A stretch of DNA of 64,000 bases from Melioribacteraceae bacterium (GCA_023230485.1 JALNXG010000001.1:1-64000), one strand, 5' to 3'; positions 1-8,347 are shown, counted from the stretch's first letter. Numbers and translations are program-made. The notes: generated by a model from the letters alone, not told the origin.

Positions 1-600
1 CTGTAATTCCGTTTTCTGACCAGTTACTAAATGTATATCCTGCTTTTGGAATCGCAATTACTATAACTGAAGAACCTGAATCAAATGATCCACTTCCACT
101 TGTCGTCCCTCCAATTAATGGATCAGAAGAAAGTGTAATGGAGTACTTTACGTTAGGCTCCATAAAGTTGGCGACTAATGTTCTATTTTTAGTTATTGTA
201 AACTGATAGTTTGCACTAGTCGATACTGTAATTCCGTTTTCTGACCAGTTACTAAATGTATAGCCTGCCTTTGGAATCGCAATTACTGTTACTGAGGAGC
301 CTAAATCAAATGATCCACCTCCACTTGTCGTCCCTCCAGCTAATGGATCAGCAGAAAGCGTAATTGAGTACTGAGTTGTAGCAACTATGAAGTTCGCAAT
401 TAACGTTCTGTCTTGAGCTATTGTAAACTGATAGCTTGAATTAGTCGATACTATAATTCCGTTCTCTGTCCAATTACTAAATGCATAGCCGGTATTTGGG
501 GACGCAGTTACTGTTACTGAAGAACCTGTAGTAAATGATCCACCTCCACTAGTGGAACCTCCTTCAGCTGGACTTGAAACTAAGGTAACTATATTAGGCA
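1..600 (-). repeat. 225-bp tandem repeat (75-residue InlB-like units)
   Basis: The phrase CTGTAATTCCGTT starts at 1 and again at 226, and a near copy starts at 451, giving an exact 225-bp period. The copies differ by scattered substitutions and no length change, so the frame is kept. The repeat continues beyond the left edge, so the copy number is unknown. Confidence 0.85.
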
Positions 601-1660
601 TCGCAGATGTCGTGAAAGTCCATACATGATTACTCGACATGGCATTCCCGGCGAGGTCTTTAACACTCTTTGTTATTGTAGCCGTATATGTGCTGTTCGG
701 TAACAAGTTGGTTAATGGAGTAAATACAGCTGTTGAACCGGAATACGATACTGTACCCGAAATAAATGTTTTGCTCAGCATTAGTGTAAATGTCGCTGTT
801 GTCATTGTAGATGGGTCTATTGCTTCATTGAATGTAGCTGAGATTTCTTTTGTTAGAGCTACATTTGTTGCCAAATTTAGAGGATCGGTCAAGATAACTG
901 TAGGTGCTGTGATATCTTGAGTCGTCCCTGTTGTAAAATTCCAGACGTAATTACTAGACAGAGCATTACCGGCTATATCCTTAGCTGCGGTTGATACAGT
1001 GCCTGTATATGTTGTGTTTGGCGACAAATTGTTTGAAGGGTTAAAACTTGCGGTTGTACCGGAATAAGTTACTGCTCCCGGTATAGAAGTCGTTCCCTGC
1101 ATCAACGTGAACGCCGTTGCCATGGTTGAAGCATCCATTGCTTTACTAAACGTTACAGTAATTATTTTGTTCATTATAACGTTTGTTGCAGCATTGAGAG
1201 GATCGGTAAAATTCACAAGTGGAGAAGTAATGTCAGCCGTGGCTCCGGATGTAAAACTCCACACATAATTAGCTGCCATTGCGTTATGGGCTAAGTCTTT
1301 AATCCCTGTTGTAATGGTGGCTGTAAATATAGTATTTGGAGAAAGATTATCCGACGGTATAAAAATAGCTGTTGTACGTGAGGCAAGAACAACTCCGGGA
1401 ACAGTGGTTGTTCCTTGCTTTACAATAAAGGTTGCAGTGCTAAGGGTTGAAGCATCAATAGCTTCACTGAATTGCACCGTGATATTCTTATTTATCGCAA
1501 CTCCAGTTGCGAAGTTCGTTGGATCGGTCGAGTTAACCACAGGGGGGGTGGATTCTGATGGAAACGTTATTCCATCCCTGTCCTCGCATCCAAACGTAAT
1601 TGTTAATAATATCAAAGGTATAAGCCAGATACTTTTAAATAATTTGTTTTTTTTATGCAT
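1..1660 (-). CDS. Lipoprotein with three Ig-like (Big_5) and several InlB-type repeats, 3' end outside window
   Basis: The reading frame is open from an ATG at 1660 to the window edge, so at least 553 residues are present and the C-terminus is missing. A good ribosome site (AGAGGTGA) precedes the ATG. The N-terminus is a lipoprotein signal with lipobox TFGC, and the Cys is followed by acidic residues (EDRD). Three SbsA/Big_5-like domains of about 106 residues follow; each carries 'FSEAID/FSKAMD/FNEAID' and a 'NYVWSFT'-like end. Next come InlB-like repeats of exactly 75 residues with 'GGSFxxGSSVTV' and 'GYxFSNWxENG'. No catalytic motif is visible. By family these are extracellular adhesion or spacer modules on a lipid-anchored surface protein; the ligand is unknown. 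The regulatory element at 1747-1768 lies upstream. Confidence 0.85.
   Translation of the reverse strand, partial: MHKKNKLFKSIWLIPLILLTITFGCEDRDGITFPSESTPPVVNSTDPTNFATGVAINKNITVQFSEAIDASTLSTATFIVKQGTTTVPGVVLASRTTAIFIPSDNLSPNTIFTATITTGIKDLAHNAMAANYVWSFTSGATADITSPLVNFTDPLNAATNVIMNKIITVTFSKAMDASTMATAFTLMQGTTSIPGAVTYSGTTASFNPSNNLSPNTTYTGTVSTAAKDIAGNALSSNYVWNFTTGTTQDITAPTVILTDPLNLATNVALTKEISATFNEAIDPSTMTTATFTLMLSKTFISGTVSYSGSTAVFTPLTNLLPNSTYTATITKSVKDLAGNAMSSNHVWTFTTSAMPNIVTLVSSPAEGGSTSGGGSFTTGSSVTVTASPNTGYAFSNWTENGIIVSTNSSYQFTIAQDRTLIANFIVATTQYSITLSADPLAGGTTSGGGSFDLGSSVTVIAIPKAGYTFSNWSENGITVSTSANYQFTITKNRTLVANFMEPNVKYSITLSSDPLIGGTTSGSGSFDSGSSVIVIAIPKAGYTFSNWSENGIT
620..1575 (-). repeat. Three diverged ~319-bp repeats (Big_5 Ig-like domains)
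   Basis: Matching blocks encoding 'N-x-VW-x-FT' occur near 625, 945 and 1263, a spacing of about 318-320 bp. They correspond to the three Big_5-like domains of the lipoprotein. The copies are more diverged than the 225-bp repeats next to them. Confidence 0.7.
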
Positions 1661-1746
1661 TTTATTCACCTCTTCAGAAAATTTATATATCAGTTTATTA
1701 TGCTTACATATTAACTGTATAGTTATTGCAAAACAATCGTGCAAAG

Positions 1747-1768
1747 GGATGATAAAGGGACTACATCT
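1747..1768 (-). promoter_or_regulatory. Shared upstream element, copy 1 (before the Ig-repeat lipoprotein)
   Basis: Read on the plus strand this is GGATGATAAAGGG followed by ACTACATCT. Similar sequences occur at 4798, 5503, 8424 and 11171. It lies 87 bp upstream of the lipoprotein start codon. GATG and CATC form a short inverted repeat near the two ends. A protein-binding operator is the simplest reading; the binder is not known. Confidence 0.6.
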
Positions 1769-1835
1769 AATGGATGAGAAATACAAATTTTATTGTGTTA
1801 GGAAATCATGGTGACGACTAGAACCATAATTAATT

Positions 1836-1958
1836 TTAAGAATCTTCTCGAATTTCCTTAAATATGTCTCTTAATTTCGGATAAGAAATTATTGTAAAAA
1901 TTATGATGCCTAACAAAAAGACACCAAGAATAATTATTTGTAATGTTAAAGTTGTCAT
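1836..1958 (-). CDS. 40-residue single-pass membrane peptide
   Basis: The frame runs from ATG at 1958 to TAA at 1836. A strong ribosome site (AGAGGT, 5 bases from ATG) supports translation. Residues 4-25 form a continuous hydrophobic segment rich in Ile, Leu and Phe, followed by a charged tail (PKLRDIFKEIRED). It is probably an inner-membrane micropeptide. It lies just downstream of the radical SAM gene on the same strand, 62 bp after that stop. I do not recognise a family. The context fits the stress/envelope cluster around it, but no function can be assigned. Confidence 0.55.
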   Translation of the reverse strand: MTTLTLQIIILGVFLLGIIIFTIISYPKLRDIFKEIREDS

Positions 1959-2020
1959 CTTTACCTCTTCACTTCTTATTCATTAAGCCGTTTTTCTAAC
2001 GGTTGATAAGTATATTATTT

Positions 2021-3502
2021 TTAACAAAAATTATTTGAAATTTTTCTGAAATGAAACCCGTAGATTGTGAACAGTATTGCGAGAGAAAAGAGTTGAGGTT
2101 TACGGAACAATGTCCAAAAGAATAATTTCCAGTAATAAATTCTTTCTTCTCCAATTAAACCTAATTTGAACATTGATCTGAATAGTGCAAGAATGTAATT
2201 GGGATTAAGATGAAAAACTTTTTTCTTCTTTGGTTCAAAATCTCTCATAAAATTCATAACTCTTTCATAATAATATTTAGGTGAATAAATTGTTTTAAGG
2301 ATTTCCTTATAACCTTCTAAAAGAGTATTAGAGTCCATTTTTGGGATAAAGTTTATCGAAAAGTCAGTATTGTTCCCTGTAAAATCCGAAAGCATTCTTC
2401 CTTCATTATCTAATCGTTTTTGGAGTTTCGTTCCTCTTGGAGCGTTTAATAATCCAACCATTGCAGTTACAATCCCGCTTTCTTGTATAAAGTCTGTAAG
2501 CTTATCGAATATATTCGTGGGATCATTATCAAAGCCTACAATAAATCCTCCTTGTACTTCCAGACCAAATTCTTGAATTTTTTTTACACTTAAAATAAGA
2601 TCCCGATTTCGATTTTGATTTTTATTACACTCGATCAAGCTCTCTTCATTCGGAGATTCAATACCAATGAACACTGATTCAAAACCTGCTTTCACCATTA
2701 AGTTCATCAATGGTTCGTCATCTGCAAGATTGATAGATGCTTCCGTGTTTAAATAGAAAGGATGATTTCTTTTCTCCTGCCATTCAATAATTGTTGGTAG
2801 AATTTCATTTTTCAATTTTGTCCTGTTTCCGATGAAATTATCATCAACAAAAAAGACAGGTCCGCGCCAACCGGAAAAAAATAATTCGTCCAATTCAGCA
2901 ATTACTTGTTCTTTTGATTTTGTCCTAGGTTTTCTACCATAGAGAACTGTAATATCACAAAAGTCGCAGTCAAAAGGGCAGCCGCGTGAATACTGGAGAT
3001 TCATTGAAGTATAATTTTCCATTGATACAAGTTTCCAAAGAGGTAAAGGAGTGGATGTAATATCTGCCCATTCACTCGATGTATATAAATGTTTAGGATC
3101 CCCCTCAATCAAATCATTTAAAAAATGTGGAAGAGTAATTTCGGCTTCATTAAGAACGAGATGATCGACATTATCATAATATTCAAAACTGCTTGTGAAT
3201 AAAGGTCCACCCGCTACGATCTTCGCATTTAACTTTTTGCACCTCTCAATTACTTGATTCGCGGATTCAGTCTGAATGGACATAGCACTGATGAAAACAT
3301 AATCAGCCCAAAGAATATCATTGTCCATCAACTGATCAGTATTCATATCTATTAGTTTGGTGTTCCAATCTTTAGGGAGCATTGATGCAACTGTTAAAAG
3401 CCCCAAAGGAGGAAAACTTGCTTCCTTCGAGACAAATTTTAATGCATGTTTAAAACTCCAGAATGTATTCGGATAAAGGGGATAAATCAATAATATATTC
3501 AT
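2021..3502 (-). CDS. B12-binding domain radical SAM protein
   Basis: The N-terminal ~150 residues resemble a cobalamin-binding fold ('ILLIYPLYP', 'PPLGLLTVASMLP', 'AGGPLFT'). The radical SAM core follows, with the [4Fe-4S] motif CPFDCDFC (CxxxCxxC) near residue 177 of this start. The C-terminal part resembles the DUF4070-type extension. Related proteins include methyltransferases and ring-forming enzymes acting on lipids or other unactivated carbons; the substrate here is not evident. An upstream ATG at 3535 is possible, but the ATG at 3502 is preceded by GAGG at suitable spacing and begins directly with the conserved MNILLIYP. It lies 54 bp after the DUF3494 gene and may be cotranscribed with it. 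Confidence 0.85.
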   Translation of the reverse strand: MNILLIYPLYPNTFWSFKHALKFVSKEASFPPLGLLTVASMLPKDWNTKLIDMNTDQLMDNDILWADYVFISAMSIQTESANQVIERCKKLNAKIVAGGPLFTSSFEYYDNVDHLVLNEAEITLPHFLNDLIEGDPKHLYTSSEWADITSTPLPLWKLVSMENYTSMNLQYSRGCPFDCDFCDITVLYGRKPRTKSKEQVIAELDELFFSGWRGPVFFVDDNFIGNRTKLKNEILPTIIEWQEKRNHPFYLNTEASINLADDEPLMNLMVKAGFESVFIGIESPNEESLIECNKNQNRNRDLILSVKKIQEFGLEVQGGFIVGFDNDPTNIFDKLTDFIQESGIVTAMVGLLNAPRGTKLQKRLDNEGRMLSDFTGNNTDFSINFIPKMDSNTLLEGYKEILKTIYSPKYYYERVMNFMRDFEPKKKKVFHLNPNYILALFRSMFKLGLIGEERIYYWKLFFWTLFRKPQLFSLAILFTIYGFHFRKISNNFC

Positions 3503-3556
3503 AATTGCTGCCTCATAAGTTGTTTTACATACCAATTACTATAACGACATTTATCA

Positions 3557-4642
3557 CTATTTCATCAAGATCATTTTTTTGATTTGAGAAAATTCACCTG
3601 TTCTGAGTTTGTAGAAATATACTCCACTTGCAAATTCTTTAGCATCGAAAACTACTTTATAATTACCTGGAGTTTTCATCTCATTCACCAGTACTCCAAT
3701 CTCAGTTCCAAGTACATTATATATACTTACATTTACGAGTCCTGTTTTTGCGATTGAGTAACTAATCGTTGAAGTCGGATTGAACGGATTTGGATAGTTC
3801 TGCTCAAGCGTGAATTGTTGGGGGATGAATTTATCGGAGACTGAAGTAACCGTTGCGGGCTTTGTTACAGTGTTGGCATCCAAAGTTACAGCGGTTTGTG
3901 CAAGAGCTCTTCCGTTAAAAGATGCACCGGTACTCATGGCAATACCTGTTTGACACAATATTATTCCTTTCATTTGAGCAGTCGTTCCTAATGCAACCTT
4001 ACCGGCAACCTGCCAGAATATATTGGACACCTGCGCACCACCACTTAAAGTAACGATTGCACCATTACCCACTATTAGATCCTGTGCAATCTGAAATATC
4101 CAGACATCAGTAGCGGAACCTGATATAGTAACACCACCACTATTGACCTGAACTGCAGTACCCCATTTATATAGGCCTGGTGTAAGGGTCTTTCCGGTAA
4201 TATCTCCAGTGTACAATTCAGTATAGTTGGGCGACTTCCTGCCGGCTGCATTGGAAAATGCAGTCTGCATATCACCTATCGCAGTAGTCATTTTTGTTGG
4301 TGTGGGTACTGCATAATCGGCTGCATATATTTTCCCGGTAACCAAAGATGAAGTGGAAAATGTATTACCTGAATCTTTAATTAATCCAAATCCGGTTATA
4401 AAAGTTGCAGCAACCGGACTAACGCCTACATCACCGGTTATTGCTGTTACTCCGGTAGATGAAATACCTGTCTTTGCCAGAATAACAAAATCACCGGCTG
4501 TTCCAAGATTCACGGGTTCCAGTTGTTGGGTAAGAACTGCTCCAGGAAATATAAGAGCGAGAAGCAGCATAATACCGAGGGAACTTATCCATCGGTAAAA
4601 AATGCTATCTCTGTTTTTTGTAAAAGTTGTATAAATTTTCAT
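3557..4642 (-). CDS. DUF3494 (ice-binding-like) secreted protein with T9SS sorting domain
   Basis: A long signal peptide (residues 1-38, ending near VLTQQ) precedes an ice-binding/DUF3494 beta-solenoid at about 44-260, with typical phrases 'LGTAGDFVILAKTGIS', 'ITGDVGVSP' and 'LTPGLYKWG'. Residues from about 275 form a T9SS type A sorting domain ('LEQNYPNPFNPTSTI', ending KKMILMK), so export through the T9SS and surface attachment or release is expected. In this family some members bind ice and others are adhesins or have unknown roles; ice activity cannot be claimed from sequence. The ribosome site AGAGG precedes the ATG. The shared element at 4798-4819 lies 156 bp upstream. Confidence 0.88.
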   Translation of the reverse strand: MKIYTTFTKNRDSIFYRWISSLGIMLLLALIFPGAVLTQQLEPVNLGTAGDFVILAKTGISSTGVTAITGDVGVSPVAATFITGFGLIKDSGNTFSTSSLVTGKIYAADYAVPTPTKMTTAIGDMQTAFSNAAGRKSPNYTELYTGDITGKTLTPGLYKWGTAVQVNSGGVTISGSATDVWIFQIAQDLIVGNGAIVTLSGGAQVSNIFWQVAGKVALGTTAQMKGIILCQTGIAMSTGASFNGRALAQTAVTLDANTVTKPATVTSVSDKFIPQQFTLEQNYPNPFNPTSTISYSIAKTGLVNVSIYNVLGTEIGVLVNEMKTPGNYKVVFDAKEFASGVYFYKLRTGEFSQIKKMILMK

Positions 4643-4797
4643 AAGATCCTCTATTTATATTAATTAATATTTTTGTGTCAGTACAAGTACGAATATCTTA
4701 ACAAAATCGTAAGTAAGCTTCATCTGCAAATTGGTGCTATATCTGTTCCACTAATGAAAAGATAATTCTATTCTGTGCGAAAGTATATCGGGCGAAA

Positions 4798-4819
4798 GGA
4801 TGAAAAAGGAACTACATCT
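4798..4819 (-). promoter_or_regulatory. Shared upstream element, copy 2 (before the DUF3494 gene)
   Basis: GGATGAAAAAGGA followed by ACTACATCT on the plus strand. It sits in the 226-bp gap between the DUF3494 gene and the next minus-strand gene, 156 bp before the DUF3494 start. The GATG/CATC end inverted repeat is intact. Confidence 0.6.
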
Positions 4820-4868
4820 TAAGTGCTAGTATTTCTGTTTACTGATTTTGCCCTAACATTTGTTAAGC

Positions 4869-5342
4869 TCATTTTTTTTTCAGATGCTTCTGTTGTTTAA
4901 CCCAGTTTTTATGTTGGGGATGGTTTTTGTTCGCAAAATATTTTGAATCGCGGCTGTCGCGTATCGTCTGCTGATCATGATGATCTTTGTATGAAGAATA
5001 TTTTTCTTTGTATGATTTATGTTTTTTCCACGGATTCTTCTCATTCACTACCACTTTATATGAATTATAGAAGTCATAACTACGATAACGGTATGGCAGA
5101 TTTACTGAACTTGTCCAGCGGCCTCGGTTCTGATAGTAATAAAGATGTTGTGGGACACTGTAGTAAACTTCAGTATCCGGAAGGTAATAATATTCTACAT
5201 GGTCATATCCCGTAGGTCCCCAAGCCGGTTGAATATCCAAGTTCGAATTGACACTAAAACTTATCTGTGCATTTAGAGTAGTAGAAGTACTCAAATTGAT
5301 CGATATGAATAGTAATATGATTAATACTAATAAATTGCGCAT
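4869..5342 (-). CDS. Small secreted Tyr-rich/Lys-rich protein of unknown function
   Basis: This 157-residue protein has a signal peptide (residues 1-25, cleavage near LNAQ). Its middle (about 38-95) is rich in Tyr, with 'WGPTGYDHVEYYYLPD', and its tail is strongly basic with many Lys and His. The aromatic block is of a type I associate with uncharacterised proteins of Bacteroidetes and relatives, but I know no assigned function. It is probably periplasmic or surface located. The shared regulatory element lies 161 bp upstream (5503-5524), which groups it with its neighbours. Confidence 0.7.
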   Translation of the reverse strand: MRNLLVLIILLFISINLSTSTTLNAQISFSVNSNLDIQPAWGPTGYDHVEYYYLPDTEVYYSVPQHLYYYQNRGRWTSSVNLPYRYRSYDFYNSYKVVVNEKNPWKKHKSYKEKYSSYKDHHDQQTIRDSRDSKYFANKNHPQHKNWVKQQKHLKKK

Positions 5343-5502
5343 GATCTTACTCCTTTATTTTATTTCACGCATATTTCCAACTTCTGTTTGAAAGTAATCC
5401 AAATATTCCCAATTCTTAATTTTTGATTGTAGATATGTTTTTTCCTTTCATTATTCCTGTTATAAGATGCAGTAAATCAGAGTATGTAACAATCGTTCAT
5501 AG

Positions 5503-5524
5503 GGATGAAAAAGGGATTACATCT
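5503..5524 (-). promoter_or_regulatory. Shared upstream element, copy 3 (before the Tyr-rich secreted protein)
   Basis: GGATGAAAAAGGG followed by ATTACATCT on the plus strand, in the 205-bp gap between the response regulator and the small secreted protein. It lies 161 bp upstream of the latter's start and only 24 bp after the regulator's stop. Confidence 0.6.
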
Positions 5525-5547
5525 ATTGGCTAGATAATTATAGGAAA

Positions 5548-6243
5548 TTATTCGTCTATTAGCGAAGTAGCATCCATTACAGATTTATAATTTTCATTGG
5601 TATGAGCGTATTTGGCAATCTGGACACGCGTATGAAGAGTAAGCTTATCAAGAATATTATGAACATGGCTCTTGACAGTGTAGGGCGATAGATGAAGTTT
5701 CTGGGCAATTTCTTTGTTTGAAGAACCATCTGCAATTAATAATATTACCTGGCGCTCCCGTTTTGTCATGCGTATTGCTTCTTCAATATGTTTTTTTGGT
5801 ATGGACCCATTAACCGCCTGTTCTACTATCTGTGAAAAAAGTGATCCAGTAAGATGCGGCGGTAATATTTGTTCTCCCTGAGAAACGGATCGGATGGTTT
5901 TGAGAAAATCGCTGATCGTGGCATCTTTGAGAATGAATCCCGAAACCCCCGCTTGAACAAATTCAAATACATCTGCCTGTAGTGGAATTAGATCCATAAC
6001 AATTAATTTTATCTTTGGAAAATGCTTCCTGGTTTGTTTTACAATTTGTAAACTGTTCTGATTCCTCAAGCCAAGATCAAGGAGAACAACAGTCGGATTT
6101 ATTTTTTTAATCATTTCAACTATATTTTCACCATTACCAACCGTAGCAACTACATTCATATCGAGCTGCTTTTTCAGCATTAAGGCAATGCCTTCACGGA
6201 GAAGCCGGTTATCCTCGATAAGAAAAACTTTTATTTTTCTCAT
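5548..6243 (-). CDS. NarL/LuxR-family DNA-binding response regulator
   Basis: The receiver domain (about 1-120) has the acidic pair E10-D11, phosphoacceptor D56 ('VVLLDLGL') and K106 ('FILKDA'). The C-terminal LuxR-type helix-turn-helix (about 157-215) reads 'TKRERQVILLIADGSSNKEI' and continues 'AQKLHLSPYTVKSHVHNIL'. The position normally held by the switch Thr/Ser is Asp84 ('IVMDLIP'), which is unusual. No histidine kinase gene is adjacent. It lies 151 bp downstream of the KaiC-like gene on the same strand. It is the only DNA-binding regulator in this cluster, so it is the natural candidate to bind the shared upstream elements; that link is inference. Confidence 0.9.
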   Translation of the reverse strand: MRKIKVFLIEDNRLLREGIALMLKKQLDMNVVATVGNGENIVEMIKKINPTVVLLDLGLRNQNSLQIVKQTRKHFPKIKLIVMDLIPLQADVFEFVQAGVSGFILKDATISDFLKTIRSVSQGEQILPPHLTGSLFSQIVEQAVNGSIPKKHIEEAIRMTKRERQVILLIADGSSNKEIAQKLHLSPYTVKSHVHNILDKLTLHTRVQIAKYAHTNENYKSVMDATSLIDE

Positions 6244-6394
6244 ATATCAATTTCCGAGATACTCATTAGTAATTTAAATATACAGAAAAAACTCTCAAAA
6301 AAAATAAGATATTTAGGAAGTCTAAGATGGTAATAAATCTTTGAATTTTGTATCATAAAATATAAAATTTTCTAAAGAAATTATCTCAGCATGT

Positions 6395-8119
6395 TTATTT
6401 ATTTATAAATTTATCAGCTTTTCTACTAACTGCCATCTTTTTTTGATCATGTTCAAACATTTTAGCTTTTGTTTTTTCCTGCATAATAATCTTACTCGTT
6501 TCGACTTCTTCGGCTTTAAATTGAGCTTTTAGTACAGCAATTTGAGCTTCCGTTGCAACACGTTTAAGTTCTAAGCCGGATTCTCTGTTTTCAATCTCTT
6601 GTTGGCGTAATAATTGTTCCGCATCTTTTCTGGCCTCTTGTGATAGTCTAGCAGATCCCGTAAATACTCCCTCCGGACCTACATAAACGTTAATCAATTC
6701 AATTCCATGTCCGGTCAGTTTGAACTCACGGATTTGATTAGAATGATCCATACCACGCGATTTAAGAATATACATTCCTCTATTGTGTTCACCTCCAATT
6801 TCAATATCACGCAGAAGAAGCCATGTATCAATCAAAGACGAAATTGATACATCTGTTAATTCCTGATTCTCTCCGGCATCTGATAGACTAGCAAAGAAGG
6901 CAGTGATATTATTCATCTTCAAATAATCTACAAGACGCAATAACATTATTCTCACTTCAGTTTGGTTTCCGCCAATGACAAATGCATCGATAGGATCAAG
7001 AACTACTATTTGTGGTTTTATCTTATTAATTAATTTGATAGAGGTAGTTAAATGATGCTCCAGTCCATGGAGAGTTGGGCGTGTTGCATGAAAATGGAGC
7101 AATCCTTTTTTTACCCATTGTTCTAAATGAATCCCAATGGAAGACATATTACGGATAAACTGGCTGGGGGATTCTTCAAAAGCAAAATAAAGAACGCGTT
7201 CATCACGCTTGCATGCAGTTTCAACGAATTTTGCCGCAAGACTAGTCTTGCCTGTTCCTGCCGTCCCCGAAACCAACACTGTGCTGCCCCGGAAATATCC
7301 TTTACCTGAAAGCATCGTATCAAGACGCGGAATACCGGTAGAAATTCTTTCATTTGATGCAATGTGATTCAATCCTAGCGATGTAACAGGAAGAATAGAA
7401 AACCCATCTTCGTCAATTAAGAAAGGATATTCGTTAGTCCCATGTGGTGAGCCACGATACTTAACTATACGCAATCTTCTTATTGAGGATTGATCCGTAA
7501 CGCGATGATCAAGCAAAATAACGCAATCGGAGACATACTCTTCCAGACCTTGTCGGGTTAGGTTCTCATTAGTTCTATCGCCTCGTTCCGCGGTTATTAT
7601 TGCTGTCACACCTTTCTTCTTCAACCAGCTGAATAGCCGCCTCAATTCTGTACGTAAAACTGCTACAGTTGGTATTGATGAAAAAAGTGTTTCAATAGTG
7701 TCTAAGACAACACGTTTTGCATTCATGCTTTCAATTGCGTTATGTATTCGGACAAACAAACCTTTCAAATCATATTCGCGGTTCTCTTCTATTTCTCCCC
7801 GCTCTATGCTTATATGTTCAAGCCAGATTTTTTTATTAGAAACAAGAGCGTCCAGATCAAATCCTAAAGAAGATACATTTGCTGTAAGCTCCAATTCTGT
7901 TTCCTCAAACGATATAAATACTCCGGGTTCATTATAGAGTGTTGCACCTCGAACAAGAAACTCCATTGCAAAGAGGGTCTTTCCGCAACCCGCACCTCCG
8001 CATACAAGAGTTGTTCTCCCCTTAGGTAATCCACCCCCTGTTATCTCATCAAGTCCTTGAATGCTTGTTGGAGATTTTGCGAGTGATTTACGTTGAAATT
8101 TTGTTTCATTTTTCTTCAT
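6395..8119 (-). CDS. KaiC-like double-domain ATPase with C-terminal coiled coil
   Basis: The protein has two RecA/KaiC domains. The first has Walker A GGAGCGKT and the Glu pair in 'FISFEETE'; the second has Walker A SGTAGTGKTS and 'YFAFEES'. After the second domain (from about residue 490) there is a charged, predicted coiled coil of about 85 residues rich in Glu, Lys and Gln, which canonical clock KaiC lacks. KaiC-like proteins outside cyanobacteria are often tied to stress responses; no kaiA or kaiB is present here, so a clock role is not supported. The ATG at 8119 is chosen because GAGG lies 9 bases upstream; an earlier in-frame TTG at 8134 has no ribosome site. Confidence 0.9.
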   Translation of the reverse strand: MKKNETKFQRKSLAKSPTSIQGLDEITGGGLPKGRTTLVCGGAGCGKTLFAMEFLVRGATLYNEPGVFISFEETELELTANVSSLGFDLDALVSNKKIWLEHISIERGEIEENREYDLKGLFVRIHNAIESMNAKRVVLDTIETLFSSIPTVAVLRTELRRLFSWLKKKGVTAIITAERGDRTNENLTRQGLEEYVSDCVILLDHRVTDQSSIRRLRIVKYRGSPHGTNEYPFLIDEDGFSILPVTSLGLNHIASNERISTGIPRLDTMLSGKGYFRGSTVLVSGTAGTGKTSLAAKFVETACKRDERVLYFAFEESPSQFIRNMSSIGIHLEQWVKKGLLHFHATRPTLHGLEHHLTTSIKLINKIKPQIVVLDPIDAFVIGGNQTEVRIMLLRLVDYLKMNNITAFFASLSDAGENQELTDVSISSLIDTWLLLRDIEIGGEHNRGMYILKSRGMDHSNQIREFKLTGHGIELINVYVGPEGVFTGSARLSQEARKDAEQLLRQQEIENRESGLELKRVATEAQIAVLKAQFKAEEVETSKIIMQEKTKAKMFEHDQKKMAVSRKADKFINK

Positions 8120-8221
8120 TGTAATTTGCCTCAAATATTATTTCGATTCTCTTTTTGCATTTTTTGTTTTGGAGAGAGGATATCGAAATTTTGAATGAAT
8201 TTAGAATTCTAAATACGTAAA

Positions 8222-8347
8222 TTACTTATCCAGCAAACCATTATGATTTTTATCATTTTTCTTATCTCTTTTTTCAGCTTTTTTTTCTTTCATGGTTTTT
8301 GCCGGCTCTTTTTTGGTAACCTTTTTAGTGTCTTTACTCTTACTCAT
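8222..8347 (-). CDS. 41-residue Lys-rich small protein
   Basis: The frame runs from ATG at 8347 to TAA at 8222, with GGGAG seven bases upstream. The product is strongly basic (about 18 Lys) and low in complexity, with 'KKVTKKEPAKT' and 'EKKAEKRDKKNDK'. Such composition suggests a nucleic-acid-binding or unstructured stress peptide; no family is assigned. It precedes the KaiC-like gene by 102 bp on the same strand, and the shared element at 8424-8446 lies 77 bp upstream, so it may lead a transcript including the ATPase and the response regulator. Confidence 0.6.
   Translation of the reverse strand: MSKSKDTKKVTKKEPAKTMKEKKAEKRDKKNDKNHNGLLDK

Noticed and set aside
1..600. Possible CRISPR array or mobile repeat
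   Set aside because: The 225-bp units are in-frame protein repeats with no short direct repeats separated by unique spacers.
1314..1814. A 166-codon plus-strand open frame over the lipoprotein start region
   Set aside because: It is antisense to the Ig-like domains and runs through the ribosome site and start of the real gene; no start signal of its own.
1988..2002. Short hairpin CCGTT/AACGG downstream of the radical SAM gene
   Set aside because: Only five pairs and no T run on the minus strand; too weak to call a terminator.
6395..8119. A circadian clock locus (kaiABC)
   Set aside because: Only a KaiC-like ATPase is present; no kaiA or kaiB reading frame was found nearby.
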